64,000 bases of DNA from Aquimarina sp. AU474. GTDB taxonomy: Bacteria > Bacteroidota > Bacteroidia > Flavobacteriales > Flavobacteriaceae. Below the pieces are notes generated by a model. That model did no database searches, was not told the DNA's origin, and worked only from the letters and a program-made list of their open reading frames with translations. Below, piece by piece: positions 8,492 to 18,723 of the stretch. Where the stretch lies: the NCBI RefSeq assembly GCF_900312815.1, contig NZ_OMPE01000007.1, positions 310,001-374,000 on the forward strand, in the 5' to 3' direction. Position 1 is the first letter of the stretch. The number at the start of each line of letters is the position of its first letter. The position numbers and the translations under genes were made by a program.

Positions 8492-10774
8492 ATGAAACGA
8501 AAAAATGTAAAATCAATTTTAGTACTGTTCTTGCTGTTTACCCTCCCCTTTCTTAGCACAGCACAAGATGAAGATGTATTGTTTCAGGCTTTCGACTGGA
8601 ATGTACAAAACCAACCAGCAGGACAAACCTGGTATAACGTGGTATCACAAAGCAGAAATGCCATCAATGATGCAGGCATTGATTTAATATGGATGCCGCC
8701 ACCAAGTAATTCTGCAGCACCACAAGGATATTTACCAAGAGAAATTAACAACCTAAATAGTGCCTACGGAACTCAAAATCAGTTAATCAATCTGATTAAT
8801 CAATATCACAGTTTAGGGATGAAAGTAATTAGTGATATCGTAATCAATCATCGAGTAGGTACCAATGATGCTGTTACTTTTACCAATCCGGCATGGCCAA
8901 CATTTTATATCACTGCGGATGATGAAGGAAGGAATTTTGTAAATGGTCCTGTAGAATTTAGTATTAATGGTGATTTTGTACCTGGCACCAGTTTAAAATC
9001 AGACGGTTCAAGTGGCGGTTTTGCAGCGGCTAGAGACTTAGATCATAAAAACCCTGCGGTTAGACAAGAACTTATTACATGGATGCGTTTCTTAAAAAAT
9101 GACATCGGTTTTGATGGATGGAGATATGATTTTGTACATGGCTATGATCCTATTTATAATAAAGAATATAATGATGCCACAAGCCCATATTTTGCTGTTG
9201 GAGAATTACTAGAAAGCAGTCGTGTACAAACAAATAATTTTGTGAACCGAACACAAGGATCATCGTCTGCTTTTGATTTTAACACCAAAGTAAGCCTACA
9301 AAATGCCATAAGAGATAATAATCTTTCTTATTTAAGAGATGGCCAAGGCCGACCATCGGGAATGATCGGAATAAACCCAACGAAATCTGTTACATTTTTG
9401 GATAATCATGATACGGGAGCTGCGCAACAATGTTGTGGACCTGATTATGTTTTTCCTGGAGGAGAAACAAATCTTCGAAAAGGGTATGCCTACATTTTAA
9501 CACATCCAGGAAATCCCATGGTTTTCTGGACACATTTCTTCGATACAGGATTAGGAGTTAGGAATGCTATCAAAGATCTTATTGCAATTAGAAAAGATGT
9601 TAGAGTTTTCTCTGGTTCATCTATTAATATAGCCGAAGCTCGTAATAATCTGTACGCCGCTTATATCGATGGTAGAGATGGCACCATTGCTATGAAATTA
9701 GGAAACGGTAACTGGTCTCCAAATGGAAGCGGTTGGACACTAAGAACTTCGGGTACAGACTATGCCGTATGGACCCAAGGAGGAGATACCACCGGTGGTG
9801 GAGAAACAGTTGCTCCGTTTACAGTTAATTTCTTCAAACCTAATGGCTGGGGTAATAATATTAACGCATATTTCTTTGATGCTAATGCTAATGCAACTTT
9901 ACCTGGAACCTCAGGATGGCCTGGGCAGTCCATGACAAATATAGCAGGCACAAATTGGTATTCATACACGGTAACTCCACAAGCCGGAACAACTGCAAAT
10001 AATATCAGAGTAATCTTTAATGATGGTAATAATCAAACCGATAATTTACCTCGTAGCACAACTGGATGGTACAGAGGTAACAGTTGGTCAAACACCTGCC
10101 CGAGTAATTGTAGTGGATCTACAACCTCTAATAATGTTACTCTAAACTTCAGAAAACCCGGTGGTGGCTGGGGCAATCTTACAAATGTATATGTGTACAA
10201 TAAAAGCACGAATAGTACTTTATCTGGTACATCAGATTGGCCAGGTCAAAGAATGAATAACCTTAGTGGCACATCTTGGTGTAGAGAAACATTTACGATA
10301 CCAAATGGTATTAATCCAAATGATATTGGAGTTGTATTTAACAACGGAAGCGGACAACAAACGGTTGATCTAACTAGAGGTACCAATGGTTGGTATAGTG
10401 TTACGGGTTCACAAAACGGAAAAAGAACAGGAACATGGTCTAATAATTGCCCCACAGGTTGTCCATCTAGAAGTGCAATTGCTTCGGTTGATAACGATGG
10501 CAAAACAGACCATACTCTTGGCGAGGCAATTCTTTCTCCAAATCCAATTACAAATCAAACTAAACTGTATTTGACTACCCAAGATAATGGACTGTTAGAA
10601 ATAACCGTTTCAAACATTTTGGGGCAATCAAAAACTTTGTACAGCAAAACAGTTAAGGCAGGGAATCAAATTATTGATATTAATAGTGATTCAATAAAAC
10701 AATCAGGAATCTATTTTTATACTATAAAACTAGAAGGAAGTACTATAGGTCAGTTAAAGGCTATTAAACAATAA
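8492..10774 (+). CDS. Secreted alpha-amylase (GH13) with two starch-binding-like modules and T9SS sorting domain
   Basis: This 760-residue endo-acting amylase should cut alpha-1,4-glucans outside the cell. A signal peptide ends near residue 24 (LPFLSTAQ). The GH13 regions are DIVINH (115-120), GFDGWRYDF with nucleophile D213, GELLE with acid/base E238, and FLDNHD with D307. The N-terminal FQAFDWN resembles plant-type amylases (subfamily GH13_6 or near). Two repeated beta-sandwich modules follow (about 447-545 and 552-660), each with the pattern GW-G-N, TSxWPGQxM, VxFNxG and GWY; they resemble starch-binding modules. The last ~75 residues match a T9SS type A sorting domain (SPNPITNQTKLYL ... 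GIYFYTIKLEG). It stands alone between terminators. Confidence 0.94.
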   Translation: MKRKNVKSILVLFLLFTLPFLSTAQDEDVLFQAFDWNVQNQPAGQTWYNVVSQSRNAINDAGIDLIWMPPPSNSAAPQGYLPREINNLNSAYGTQNQLINLINQYHSLGMKVISDIVINHRVGTNDAVTFTNPAWPTFYITADDEGRNFVNGPVEFSINGDFVPGTSLKSDGSSGGFAAARDLDHKNPAVRQELITWMRFLKNDIGFDGWRYDFVHGYDPIYNKEYNDATSPYFAVGELLESSRVQTNNFVNRTQGSSSAFDFNTKVSLQNAIRDNNLSYLRDGQGRPSGMIGINPTKSVTFLDNHDTGAAQQCCGPDYVFPGGETNLRKGYAYILTHPGNPMVFWTHFFDTGLGVRNAIKDLIAIRKDVRVFSGSSINIAEARNNLYAAYIDGRDGTIAMKLGNGNWSPNGSGWTLRTSGTDYAVWTQGGDTTGGGETVAPFTVNFFKPNGWGNNINAYFFDANANATLPGTSGWPGQSMTNIAGTNWYSYTVTPQAGTTANNIRVIFNDGNNQTDNLPRSTTGWYRGNSWSNTCPSNCSGSTTSNNVTLNFRKPGGGWGNLTNVYVYNKSTNSTLSGTSDWPGQRMNNLSGTSWCRETFTIPNGINPNDIGVVFNNGSGQQTVDLTRGTNGWYSVTGSQNGKRTGTWSNNCPTGCPSRSAIASVDNDGKTDHTLGEAILSPNPITNQTKLYLTTQDNGLLEITVSNILGQSKTLYSKTVKAGNQIIDINSDSIKQSGIYFYTIKLEGSTIGQLKAIKQ

Positions 10775-10825
10775 TTAAATTTTCCCTTTTTTTCACTTTC
10801 AGTGATTATTCTGTTAGAAGGGTAT

Positions 10826-10866
10826 GCGGTTGTTACTTATTTATAAGTAGCAACCGCTTTTTTTAA
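10826..10866 (+). terminator. Rho-independent terminator after the amylase
   Basis: A 14-bp stem (10826-10839 with 10844-10857, one G-T pair) with a 4-base tip is followed by a run of eight T residues. It isolates the amylase as a single transcription unit. Confidence 0.85.
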
Positions 10867-10912
10867 ATTTTGTTTATTACTTTTATAAGAAATTAAGCAC
10901 ATAATCCGACCT

Positions 10913-11716
10913 ATGAATCAATCACTTATTCCTTTTATTCTAACCCTACTATTAACTTTTGGCTGTAAGAATGAAGTAAAAGATGTTGAAAAGAAACCTT
11001 TAGCGCATACAGAATCAACAACAAATGTTTCAGATCTTAATTCTAAGGTTGATCATCAGATAAGAGAAGTAAAAAAAGCAACTATCGTTCCTAAACTTGA
11101 TGGAGATATGAACGATCCTATTTGGAATCAAGTAATATGGCATGGTTTGGACCAAAAATGGCTTGGCTCACCGTACGAATTCAATGATTTTTTTGGGCGA
11201 TATAAAATGGTATGGACACCTGAGGCATTATATCTTTTGGTAGAAATAAAGGATAATATTTTATATGATCAAAACAAAGATCCCCTAACACTTTGGTGGG
11301 ATGATGATTGCGTAGAAATTTTTATAGATGCAGATAACTCCGGGGGAGGTCATCAATATAACAATAATGCTTTTGCGTATCATGTAGCATTAGATGGTAA
11401 TGTGGTAGATCTAGGTGAAGATCAAAAACCTTTACTTTATAATAATCATGTAACTACAAAAAGAGTAACCAAAAATGATGTTTCTGTATGGGAGTTTGAA
11501 ATCATAGTGTATGATGACACCTATAAAGAAGGTGAAATTAATGATCCTGTAGTACTCACTAAAGATCAAAAAATTGGTTTTGCTCTTGCTTATAATGATA
11601 ACGACGGTAGTAAAGAACGAGAAAACTTCATTGGTTCTGTTTTTGTTCCTGGAGAAGATAAAAACCAAGGTTGGATCAATGCAGATATTTTTGGAACCAT
11701 AATACTACGGGAATAA
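10913..11716 (+). CDS. Lipoprotein with CBM9-like carbohydrate-binding domain
   Basis: The 267-residue protein starts with a lipoprotein signal (LLLTFGC, lipidated C18) and a charged linker. From about residue 57 a single CBM9-like beta-sandwich is visible: VPKLDGDMNDPIWNQ, FGRYKMVWTPEALYLLVEIKD, WWDDDCVEIFIDADNSGG and a C-terminal WINADIFGTIIL. Such domains bind sugars at chain ends in xylanases and also occur alone in Bacteroidota lipoproteins. Lying just after the amylase, it may hold glucan products at the cell surface, but it has its own start after a terminator, so a joint role is inferred. Confidence 0.75.
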   Translation: MNQSLIPFILTLLLTFGCKNEVKDVEKKPLAHTESTTNVSDLNSKVDHQIREVKKATIVPKLDGDMNDPIWNQVIWHGLDQKWLGSPYEFNDFFGRYKMVWTPEALYLLVEIKDNILYDQNKDPLTLWWDDDCVEIFIDADNSGGGHQYNNNAFAYHVALDGNVVDLGEDQKPLLYNNHVTTKRVTKNDVSVWEFEIIVYDDTYKEGEINDPVVLTKDQKIGFALAYNDNDGSKERENFIGSVFVPGEDKNQGWINADIFGTIILRE

Positions 11717-11749
11717 ACTTTTATATTCGCAATCAAATACACCATTACT

Positions 11750-12904
11750 CTGAAACCAAAATTTTACATACTTCCTGTAATTATTATTTCGCAGTTTTTC
11801 TGTACCTCATTGTGGTTCGCCGGTAATGCTGTTATTGATGATCTTGCTACTCAATTTAATGTAGAATTTAATATTTTGGGTTATTTGCTATCGTTTGTAC
11901 AATTTGGGTTTATAGCCGGCACACTTACGTTCGCTTTATTAACTCTTGCAGATCGATTTTCTCCATCTAGAATATTTATGATTTGTGCTTTTTTGGGAGC
12001 TATTTGTAACTTGCTTATTTTAATTCCGAATATTACGGTTTTCAATTTATTAACCGCACGTTTTGGTACCGGTTTTTTTCTTGCTGGAATATACCCTATA
12101 GGAATGAAAATAGCATCAGATTATTACAAGGGAGGCTTAGGAAGAGCTCTTGGTTATCTAGTAGGAGCACTAGTATTGGGTACAGCTTTTCCACATTTAA
12201 TTAATGAATTATCCTGGAGCAGTGATTATAGAGCTGTAATTATTAGTACTTCTGTTTTAGCAGCAATAGGTGGGTTAAGCATGTGGCTTTTTGTTCCTGA
12301 TGGCCCTTTTAGACGACCCGTTTCAAAATTACAACTAGGGATTGTAACTCAATTGTTTAGTATTCCTAGTTTTAGAAAAGCAGCCTTTGGTTATTTTGGT
12401 CACATGTGGGAACTTTATGCTTTTTGGGGGTTTATCCCAATAATTCTTAAAACGTATGCCAAGCTCCATGGTATACAAATACAAATTGCTTTTTGGTCAT
12501 TTATTGTAATAGGTATTGGTGTTATTTCTTGCATACTAGGAGGTTTAATTTCTTTAAGACTCGGTAGTAGAAAAGTAGCCTATAACTCATTACTGGTATC
12601 TGGAATATTTTGTATTACCTCTCCTTTACTTTTTCAATTACAACCTCAATTTTTTATTGTTGCCTTATGTATTTGGGGGATGTTAGTTATTTCAGATTCG
12701 CCACAATTTTCGACTATGGTAGCGGCTTCATCTCCGCCAGAATTAAGAGGAACCGCTTTGACAATAACGAATTCAATAGGCTTTGCTGTTACTATTATTA
12801 GCATTCAATTATTATCATTTTTACTCGAAAAGATTGATCATACATTATTATATTTATTTCTAGTAATCGGCCCTGCTTTTGGGTTATATGCATTGCGAAA
12901 ATAA
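11750..12904 (+). CDS. Major facilitator superfamily transporter, non-ATG start
   Basis: A polytopic inner-membrane protein of about 384 residues with some 11-12 hydrophobic segments, a glycine-rich first half (FGTGFFLAGIYPIGMKIASDYY) and the helix-pair symmetry of MFS permeases. No ATG fits: translation from the TTG at 11810 would begin inside the first helix. The frame stays open upstream and reads LKPKFYILPVIIISQFFC from a CTG at 11750, which restores a complete first helix; I chose that start. The substrate is unknown; nearness to the amylase suggests a sugar but does not prove it. It converges on the gene at 12911 with a 6-base gap. Confidence 0.8.
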   Translation: MKPKFYILPVIIISQFFCTSLWFAGNAVIDDLATQFNVEFNILGYLLSFVQFGFIAGTLTFALLTLADRFSPSRIFMICAFLGAICNLLILIPNITVFNLLTARFGTGFFLAGIYPIGMKIASDYYKGGLGRALGYLVGALVLGTAFPHLINELSWSSDYRAVIISTSVLAAIGGLSMWLFVPDGPFRRPVSKLQLGIVTQLFSIPSFRKAAFGYFGHMWELYAFWGFIPIILKTYAKLHGIQIQIAFWSFIVIGIGVISCILGGLISLRLGSRKVAYNSLLVSGIFCITSPLLFQLQPQFFIVALCIWGMLVISDSPQFSTMVAASSPPELRGTALTITNSIGFAVTIISIQLLSFLLEKIDHTLLYLFLVIGPAFGLYALRK

Positions 12905-12910
12905 TTGCTA

Positions 12911-14695
12911 TTATTCTACTCTAAAAGTCTTACCTATAGAGACTGAAGAACCTATATTAGTAAATCCCTGTATAGATATTTCGTAATCCCCCGCTACATC
13001 TGATGTAAAAAACTCGTAAGTTTGGTCTACTTCATTTTTTAAAACCACTTTGGGTTCCCAAAATAATTGGTTTCTATAATCTGGAATGCGGTTATATTTA
13101 TTTTCATCTTTATAAACTTGTTTAAAATATTTCTTTGTTGATCGAGGTCGAGATAACTCATAACTAGTACCATAAGGGCCTTTCAAATTTGTAACGAATC
13201 CTTTACTTACAGAATTTACGATTAAAACCCCATCAAATATTTTGGTTCCTAAATAGTACTTGTTTCTAATAAAACCAATATTCTTAATTTTTCTAGCATC
13301 AAAATTAATCACTTTGCCATGATCCTGAACAATTATACCATCAACTAATACCAATGGTAAAAAATTATTATTGTTTTTTATAGAATAGTTTCCTTGTACA
13401 GTAAACACTTCACCTTTTTCCTTCGTTTTTCGTATCCCTACACCTTCGACAATTTCAATAATCGTTTCTTTTACGGTTGCAAATCTGGTATAGTCATCCA
13501 AATCATAATTCTCATAATCATTGCCGTAAAAAGAAGACATAGTTTTGGGAGTTTGAATAGTATCTGGTTTCAAATTATAAAAACTATTATCTATCTGATT
13601 AAAAATACTTCGTTCTAGAATTTCATCCTTTAATGCCGTATTAATTTCAAAAGAATAGAATTTCATTTTAGAAAAATTGATTTTTGGCATGTCTTCTAAA
13701 AGAATAGTATAATTTTCTTTTTGTTCTCCCAAGACTTCTATTCGCACTTTCTTATCATGATATCGTTTATGAAGATTTATTATAAACCCCCCTTTTGCAT
13801 TGGTTGAAACTATTTGTACATCACTTGTATTTCCGTCGATAGAACTCCCTATTTTAACTTCTGAAACAGGAATAGAAGAATCTTTTGAAATAATTTTTCC
13901 GTAAATCAATTCACCACGCATTTCTGGAAGGTAGATCAATGATCCTTTTGATTTTATTCTTTTATTTCCTTTTTTATTAAAGATCGTAGAATAAGTTTTG
14001 GCCGTAGGAACGGTAGCCTTTTTAAATTTATCCTTTTTTCTAATAGAAATTGAATAATTACCCTCTTCCAATTTCATATTATTGAGTGTTAATCTTACCG
14101 GGGATCTTTTCTTATAGGTTGTAGCATCGAGTATAATTTCATCACTTTCTTTAGTTTCTTGTTTATCGTATACAAAGGCTACAGGATTCTTACTATTGTT
14201 TGATATTTGTATAAGGGAATCGATATGTGATTCGCCAGAAACAATAACTTTTTGATTAGATTGGTAAGGATTTACGACACTAATATCTCCGTGAAAAAAA
14301 TAAGTATCTTCTACATTAAGCATCCATTGGGTATATCCTACTAATTTGTAATTACCTGACGGAATAGCAACGGGAACAAAAAAATCACCTTGCCCCACTC
14401 CGTTTTCGAGAGCAATCTTATGTTTAAACACGGTTTTACCTTTCTCATTAATTAGACTTACATATGCTATTTTACTAATGTTACTAAGAGATCTGCTATT
14501 TGCATTAATACAATACAGCCTGTAATACAAGTACTCTCCTGCAAATAACAATGATGTATTATAATGTATAAAAACCTCTTCTTGGGGTATTTTATAATAT
14601 CCCACTACATCTTCATTAGTTTTTAACACAGATTGATGTTGTGCACTCAGCGATACAGTAAATAAAAGTAGTATTGATAAAAGTTTAATTTTCAC
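12911..14695 (-). CDS. Secreted macroglobulin-like protein with degenerate receptor-plug region
   Basis: The 594-residue protein has a signal peptide (LLSILLLFTVSLSAQ). The N-terminal part (IHYNTSLLFAGEYLYYRLYC ... GNYKLVGYTQWML) resembles the MG2-like domain found in Bacteroidota surface proteins. A carboxypeptidase-like regulatory stretch follows (GELIYGKIISKDSSIPVSEV), and near residues 450-500 there is a plug-like segment (LVLVDGIIVQDHGKVI ... FDGVLIVNSVSKG) without a barrel. It is the last gene of a minus-strand operon with a TonB receptor and a DUF4249 lipoprotein, so it probably works with them at the outer membrane. Its exact function is unknown. Confidence 0.65.
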   Translation of the reverse strand: MKIKLLSILLLFTVSLSAQHQSVLKTNEDVVGYYKIPQEEVFIHYNTSLLFAGEYLYYRLYCINANSRSLSNISKIAYVSLINEKGKTVFKHKIALENGVGQGDFFVPVAIPSGNYKLVGYTQWMLNVEDTYFFHGDISVVNPYQSNQKVIVSGESHIDSLIQISNNSKNPVAFVYDKQETKESDEIILDATTYKKRSPVRLTLNNMKLEEGNYSISIRKKDKFKKATVPTAKTYSTIFNKKGNKRIKSKGSLIYLPEMRGELIYGKIISKDSSIPVSEVKIGSSIDGNTSDVQIVSTNAKGGFIINLHKRYHDKKVRIEVLGEQKENYTILLEDMPKINFSKMKFYSFEINTALKDEILERSIFNQIDNSFYNLKPDTIQTPKTMSSFYGNDYENYDLDDYTRFATVKETIIEIVEGVGIRKTKEKGEVFTVQGNYSIKNNNNFLPLVLVDGIIVQDHGKVINFDARKIKNIGFIRNKYYLGTKIFDGVLIVNSVSKGFVTNLKGPYGTSYELSRPRSTKKYFKQVYKDENKYNRIPDYRNQLFWEPKVVLKNEVDQTYEFFTSDVAGDYEISIQGFTNIGSSVSIGKTFRVE

Positions 14696-14747
14696 TAATA
14701 TAGTTTTAGTTATATGTTAAATTATATTTCATTATACGTTCAAAACA

Positions 14748-15953
14748 TTAATCTACCCAAAAAGAAGGAACTGCACTACTACCAAAAACAGAACAATCAC
14801 CACATCCCCGCGGAACAAAAACAAAAGTCCCTTCATCTTGCTCACCACGTTGTTCTTCCAGAAATTTTACATTCCCTGATCGAATCAAATCCTGCAAACG
14901 TCTTTCGAACTCTTCTAGACTTTCGCTAGCAGATTGCGCAGGAGCTATTCTATCGCATCCTGGCGAAAATCTAGGTAAGTCATTAATAATATCTTCTCGA
15001 TCAAAAAATATACGCTCTTGGGATACAGCTGCCACTTCAAAGAATCCTAAAACTCGCTCATTTCTATTTTTTTCAGAAATAATATTACCACTTACAAATC
15101 CGGGTTGGACCTGGGAAAAAAGACTCTCTGATTCTGAAAAATTACTAAGAGTTTGATAAAACCCGTATGCCTCTCTAGATTGCACAATTTGTCGAACCAA
15201 TATACTATATCGCTCTGCCACACTAATATCCTCGGCTTCGATAAAACGAATCAAAAAATCATTTACACGATCCTCTTCTTGAGACCGTGTATCGGTAATA
15301 ATGATAGAATTAGATGCTCTACTATTAAAACATATTTCTTGGCCATCGGGCCTATCAACAAATTCGAAAGAAGTGGTTAAATCTACTGGAACCCAAAATC
15401 GCGCTACTATCTTGTATGTTTCTTCATATTGATATCGGTAATAAACCGAGCTACCCGTTGGATCAAAACTATCAACCAAGATCCCAACACCTTCTACTCC
15501 ATTATTATTAACCATTTGTACAGGAGTCACTTTGGTAATAGAAGAGTTTTCTGTCGGTAATGTTTCCGTATCAGAAATATAAGAAGTACCATCTGTAGTA
15601 GTTATCGATAATTGATATCTTCTTCCCGATATCGCACTAAACTCATCTATTGATATATACACCCCAGGAGAAACTTCTTCAAAAATATAGTCAACATTAT
15701 TATCAGAGATTCTAACCGTAGCTCCTTGTTCTGCACTAGGTCCATTTTCTTCAAATTTAAAGGTCCTTGATAATAGCACTTTCTGATTTTTCAATTCATT
15801 AGTAATCGATGTATTTACTACTAATATACTTTCAAAATTTTCGGTTTGTATATCGAATTCATCTACACAATTTGAAGTTATTACACTTACAAATACAAGT
15901 AATAGTAGAGCTGCTCTTCTTTTACCGTTAATGTATATTGTAGCTATAATCAT
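14748..15953 (-). CDS. DUF4249 family lipoprotein
   Basis: The 401-residue protein has a hydrophobic leader ending in TSNC (C29 probable lipid site), then the DUF4249 opening VDEFDIQTENFESILVVNTS, several beta-rich Ig-like stretches and a C-terminal FVPRGCGDCSVFGSS with closely spaced Cys. DUF4249 genes commonly sit directly after STN-type TonB receptors in Bacteroidota; here the gap to the receptor is 3 bases. It is probably an outer-membrane accessory lipoprotein for capture of the receptor's substrate, which is unknown. Confidence 0.85.
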   Translation of the reverse strand: MIIATIYINGKRRAALLLLVFVSVITSNCVDEFDIQTENFESILVVNTSITNELKNQKVLLSRTFKFEENGPSAEQGATVRISDNNVDYIFEEVSPGVYISIDEFSAISGRRYQLSITTTDGTSYISDTETLPTENSSITKVTPVQMVNNNGVEGVGILVDSFDPTGSSVYYRYQYEETYKIVARFWVPVDLTTSFEFVDRPDGQEICFNSRASNSIIITDTRSQEEDRVNDFLIRFIEAEDISVAERYSILVRQIVQSREAYGFYQTLSNFSESESLFSQVQPGFVSGNIISEKNRNERVLGFFEVAAVSQERIFFDREDIINDLPRFSPGCDRIAPAQSASESLEEFERRLQDLIRSGNVKFLEEQRGEQDEGTFVFVPRGCGDCSVFGSSAVPSFWVD

Positions 15954-15956
15954 ATC

Positions 15957-18722
15957 TTAAAATTTAAAATTATAGGTTATAGAAGGAACAGGTATAGAAA
16001 AAACAGAGCTTTGTAAACCTTTTACTTGTCCGTTTTCGGTAACAAAAAATACAGAAAGTGGGTTATTACGCCCTAGAACGTTATATACCGAGATTGTCCA
16101 AAAACTGTGTGCCAATTTTTTCTTTTTATGATTTCCTTCGATATTTAATCCTATATCTAGTCTATAAAAATCCGGGATCCTAAACTTATTGCGATCACTA
16201 AACACGGCGAATTCTGCATCATCAAAACTAAAGCTTCCAATTGGAAATGTAACAGGCCTCCCGGTTTGATACACAAAATTAGTCGCCAAACTAAATCGCT
16301 TGGTAAACTTATAGTTTAACACTAAACTAAAATCATGAGGTTTATCAAAGTTTGAAGGGAAAAAATCTCCATTATTAACTCGTTCTTCATTAAACTCACT
16401 GTCTAACTGCAAAAAGGATCTCGAATAGGTATACCCAAGCCATCCATATAGTTTTCCTTTCTGTTTTTTGATCAAAAATTCAATTCCATACGCTTTACCA
16501 TTACCTCGCAAAACTTCGGTTTCAATATTTTCGTTAAGAAGTATTTCTGCACCGGTTTTAAAATCTAGTATATTTTTTGATTTCTTATAAAATCCTTCTA
16601 GACTTAATTCATAAGTCTCATCATCTAAGTTTTTAAATATCCCCAAAGAGTATTGTTGTGAACTTTGAGGTTCTATATTAAGATCAGAAAGTTTCCAGGT
16701 ATCTATAGGAGATGCTGTTGTATTATTGGATAATGTGTGTATGAACTGAAAAGTTTTATTATAAGCCGCTTTAACAGAGAAATCATCCCTTATTAAATAT
16801 CTTGCAGATGCCCTTACCTCTGGTCCTCCATAGGTTGTAATAATTTCATTTTTATCAAACAGCAAAGTTTCTTCAATACTGCCTTCACTTCTGGGCACAC
16901 CACTTTGATATACATTTTGAGTTCCCTTACCTAGTGTATTAAAAATTGAATATCGAACACCCGCTTCTAGAGTAAATTTATCAGTAACATCTATTTCGGA
17001 AGTCAAAAATACCGCAGATTCTAATCCTCTTTCCTTTTCTACCTCTAAAGGTTGTATCGTTGATTCTATTCCTTTAGGATGTATACTGCCAGGATCTACA
17101 GCATACAACTTACTGGAGAGACCATAATTAAATTTTAACTTCTCAGTGTATATATATTTAAATTGAAGTTTCAATTCTGTTTCTTCTATACTATATCTTA
17201 ACTCGAAGTCATTATCTGTATCTCCATCAAATTCGATATTAAAACTGTATTTACTATTTGATGCTACTAATTTGGCGGTATGATTTTCATTAAATCTATA
17301 TGTCCCGCTCAAGGATAAAGCTCTATTTGCATAAATATATAATGAATCCGACGTAATACTAAAATCATCTCTACTCCAATACGCTGTAGCTTCGATTTTT
17401 GCTTTTTCTGAGATTTGATGATTATACTTAGCAATTGCATCATAAAACGAGGCTTCACTATCTTTTAAGGATTCTTCATCTAGAGAATTCAATATCCAAT
17501 TGGCATAGGCACCTCTACCACCAATCATTAACCCCGATTTATTTTTAACAATAGGGGTTTCTATCAATACATTACCTGTAACGGGCCCAACAGAACCTTC
17601 AACTTTAATAGCTGTGTCGCTTGCATCTTTGGTAGTCAAATCAAAAACTGAAGACAATCTCCCACCGTATTCTGCAGGAATGCTACTTTTATATATACTA
17701 GCATCTCCCAATGCAAATGGATTGAGCGCCGAAAATATACCAAAAAAATGTTGTGGATTATATATAACAGCGCCATCTAGCAAAATTAAATTTTGGTCAG
17801 ATTTTCCTCCTCGAACATTATATCCAGAAGAACCTTCGCTTGCTGTTGTAATACCAGGTAAGGTAGTTGCTACTTTTAAAACATCTCGTTCTCCTAATGC
17901 TAATGGAATATTTTTAGATTCCTCTACATCTATTTCTGTTTTAGTAACTACTTCTTCAACATTATTATTTATTTCTGATTGAAGAATTACTTCATCTAAT
18001 AACTCGATTTTCTCATTTATAGCGATATCCAATTTTCCATTATTATAAATAACAACCCGTTTCTTTTGCTCTTCCATTCCCACTGCATTAATTTCTAAGA
18101 TATTAACTCCAGAATTTAACTTAAACTCGTAGTACCCATTTTTATCTGTTTTGATACCTAAATCTTTTCCATTTATCGCAATAATGGCATTTTCCAAAGG
18201 TTTTTGAGTTTGATTATTAGTAAGGTATCCTAATAAAACAAAATTAGACTCCGAAGAGTTGATTACACTTTTACCAATTTTTATAGTCTCTATTGATTCT
18301 TGTTGCGAAGCAATTCTTGAGGTCTCAAAAATAGGAGAAACACGGGTATTATTTCTAATTTGCGATACGCTGCTGTCTCGCCTAATATTTCCAAAAAAAT
18401 GATCAGGCAAATGATCATAAATACTATTATTTTTAGTGATTATTACCCTATCCTTAAAAACAAAAAAATTAAGAAGTGTATCCTCAAAAATGCTATCGAG
18501 AATGCTTTTAATATTTTGATTAACATAATTTCCGGATAAGCCTTTGTAATCTGCTAACCAACTATCTTGATAGAAAAAATCATAGTTTGTGAGTTTTTCT
18601 ATTTTGGCCAAAACCAAAGCTAAATCTTCATTTTCATAAGAAAATGTAATTAATGTATCGCTTTCTTGAGTCCATACATTTTGACAACACAAAAAGATAA
18701 TAACAAGGTATTTCTTTAACAT
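15957..18722 (-). CDS. TonB-dependent receptor with STN and carboxypeptidase-like domains
   Basis: This outer-membrane receptor (about 921 residues) should import a ligand using the TonB proton-motive force. After a signal peptide (MLKKYLVIIFLCC...) comes an STN domain (SYENEDLALVLAKIEKLTNY), a carboxypeptidase-like regulatory domain (GYLTNNQTQKPLENAIIAI), the plug (NVRGGKSDQNLILLDGAVI, AEYGGRLSSVFDLTTKD) and a 22-strand-type barrel ending in the aromatic SITYNFKF. I chose the ATG at 18722: the ORF is open to 18767, but that start would overlap the upstream gene, whereas 18722 leaves one base between stop and start and a clean signal peptide. STN domains usually signal to FecR/ECF pairs; none is adjacent. 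Confidence 0.92.
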   Translation of the reverse strand: MLKKYLVIIFLCCQNVWTQESDTLITFSYENEDLALVLAKIEKLTNYDFFYQDSWLADYKGLSGNYVNQNIKSILDSIFEDTLLNFFVFKDRVIITKNNSIYDHLPDHFFGNIRRDSSVSQIRNNTRVSPIFETSRIASQQESIETIKIGKSVINSSESNFVLLGYLTNNQTQKPLENAIIAINGKDLGIKTDKNGYYEFKLNSGVNILEINAVGMEEQKKRVVIYNNGKLDIAINEKIELLDEVILQSEINNNVEEVVTKTEIDVEESKNIPLALGERDVLKVATTLPGITTASEGSSGYNVRGGKSDQNLILLDGAVIYNPQHFFGIFSALNPFALGDASIYKSSIPAEYGGRLSSVFDLTTKDASDTAIKVEGSVGPVTGNVLIETPIVKNKSGLMIGGRGAYANWILNSLDEESLKDSEASFYDAIAKYNHQISEKAKIEATAYWSRDDFSITSDSLYIYANRALSLSGTYRFNENHTAKLVASNSKYSFNIEFDGDTDNDFELRYSIEETELKLQFKYIYTEKLKFNYGLSSKLYAVDPGSIHPKGIESTIQPLEVEKERGLESAVFLTSEIDVTDKFTLEAGVRYSIFNTLGKGTQNVYQSGVPRSEGSIEETLLFDKNEIITTYGGPEVRASARYLIRDDFSVKAAYNKTFQFIHTLSNNTTASPIDTWKLSDLNIEPQSSQQYSLGIFKNLDDETYELSLEGFYKKSKNILDFKTGAEILLNENIETEVLRGNGKAYGIEFLIKKQKGKLYGWLGYTYSRSFLQLDSEFNEERVNNGDFFPSNFDKPHDFSLVLNYKFTKRFSLATNFVYQTGRPVTFPIGSFSFDDAEFAVFSDRNKFRIPDFYRLDIGLNIEGNHKKKKLAHSFWTISVYNVLGRNNPLSVFFVTENGQVKGLQSSVFSIPVPSITYNFKF

Positions 18723-18723
18723 A

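Noticed and set aside
17614-17982. Plus-strand ORF of 122 codons
   Set aside because: It is antisense to the plug region of the TonB receptor, which is well conserved.
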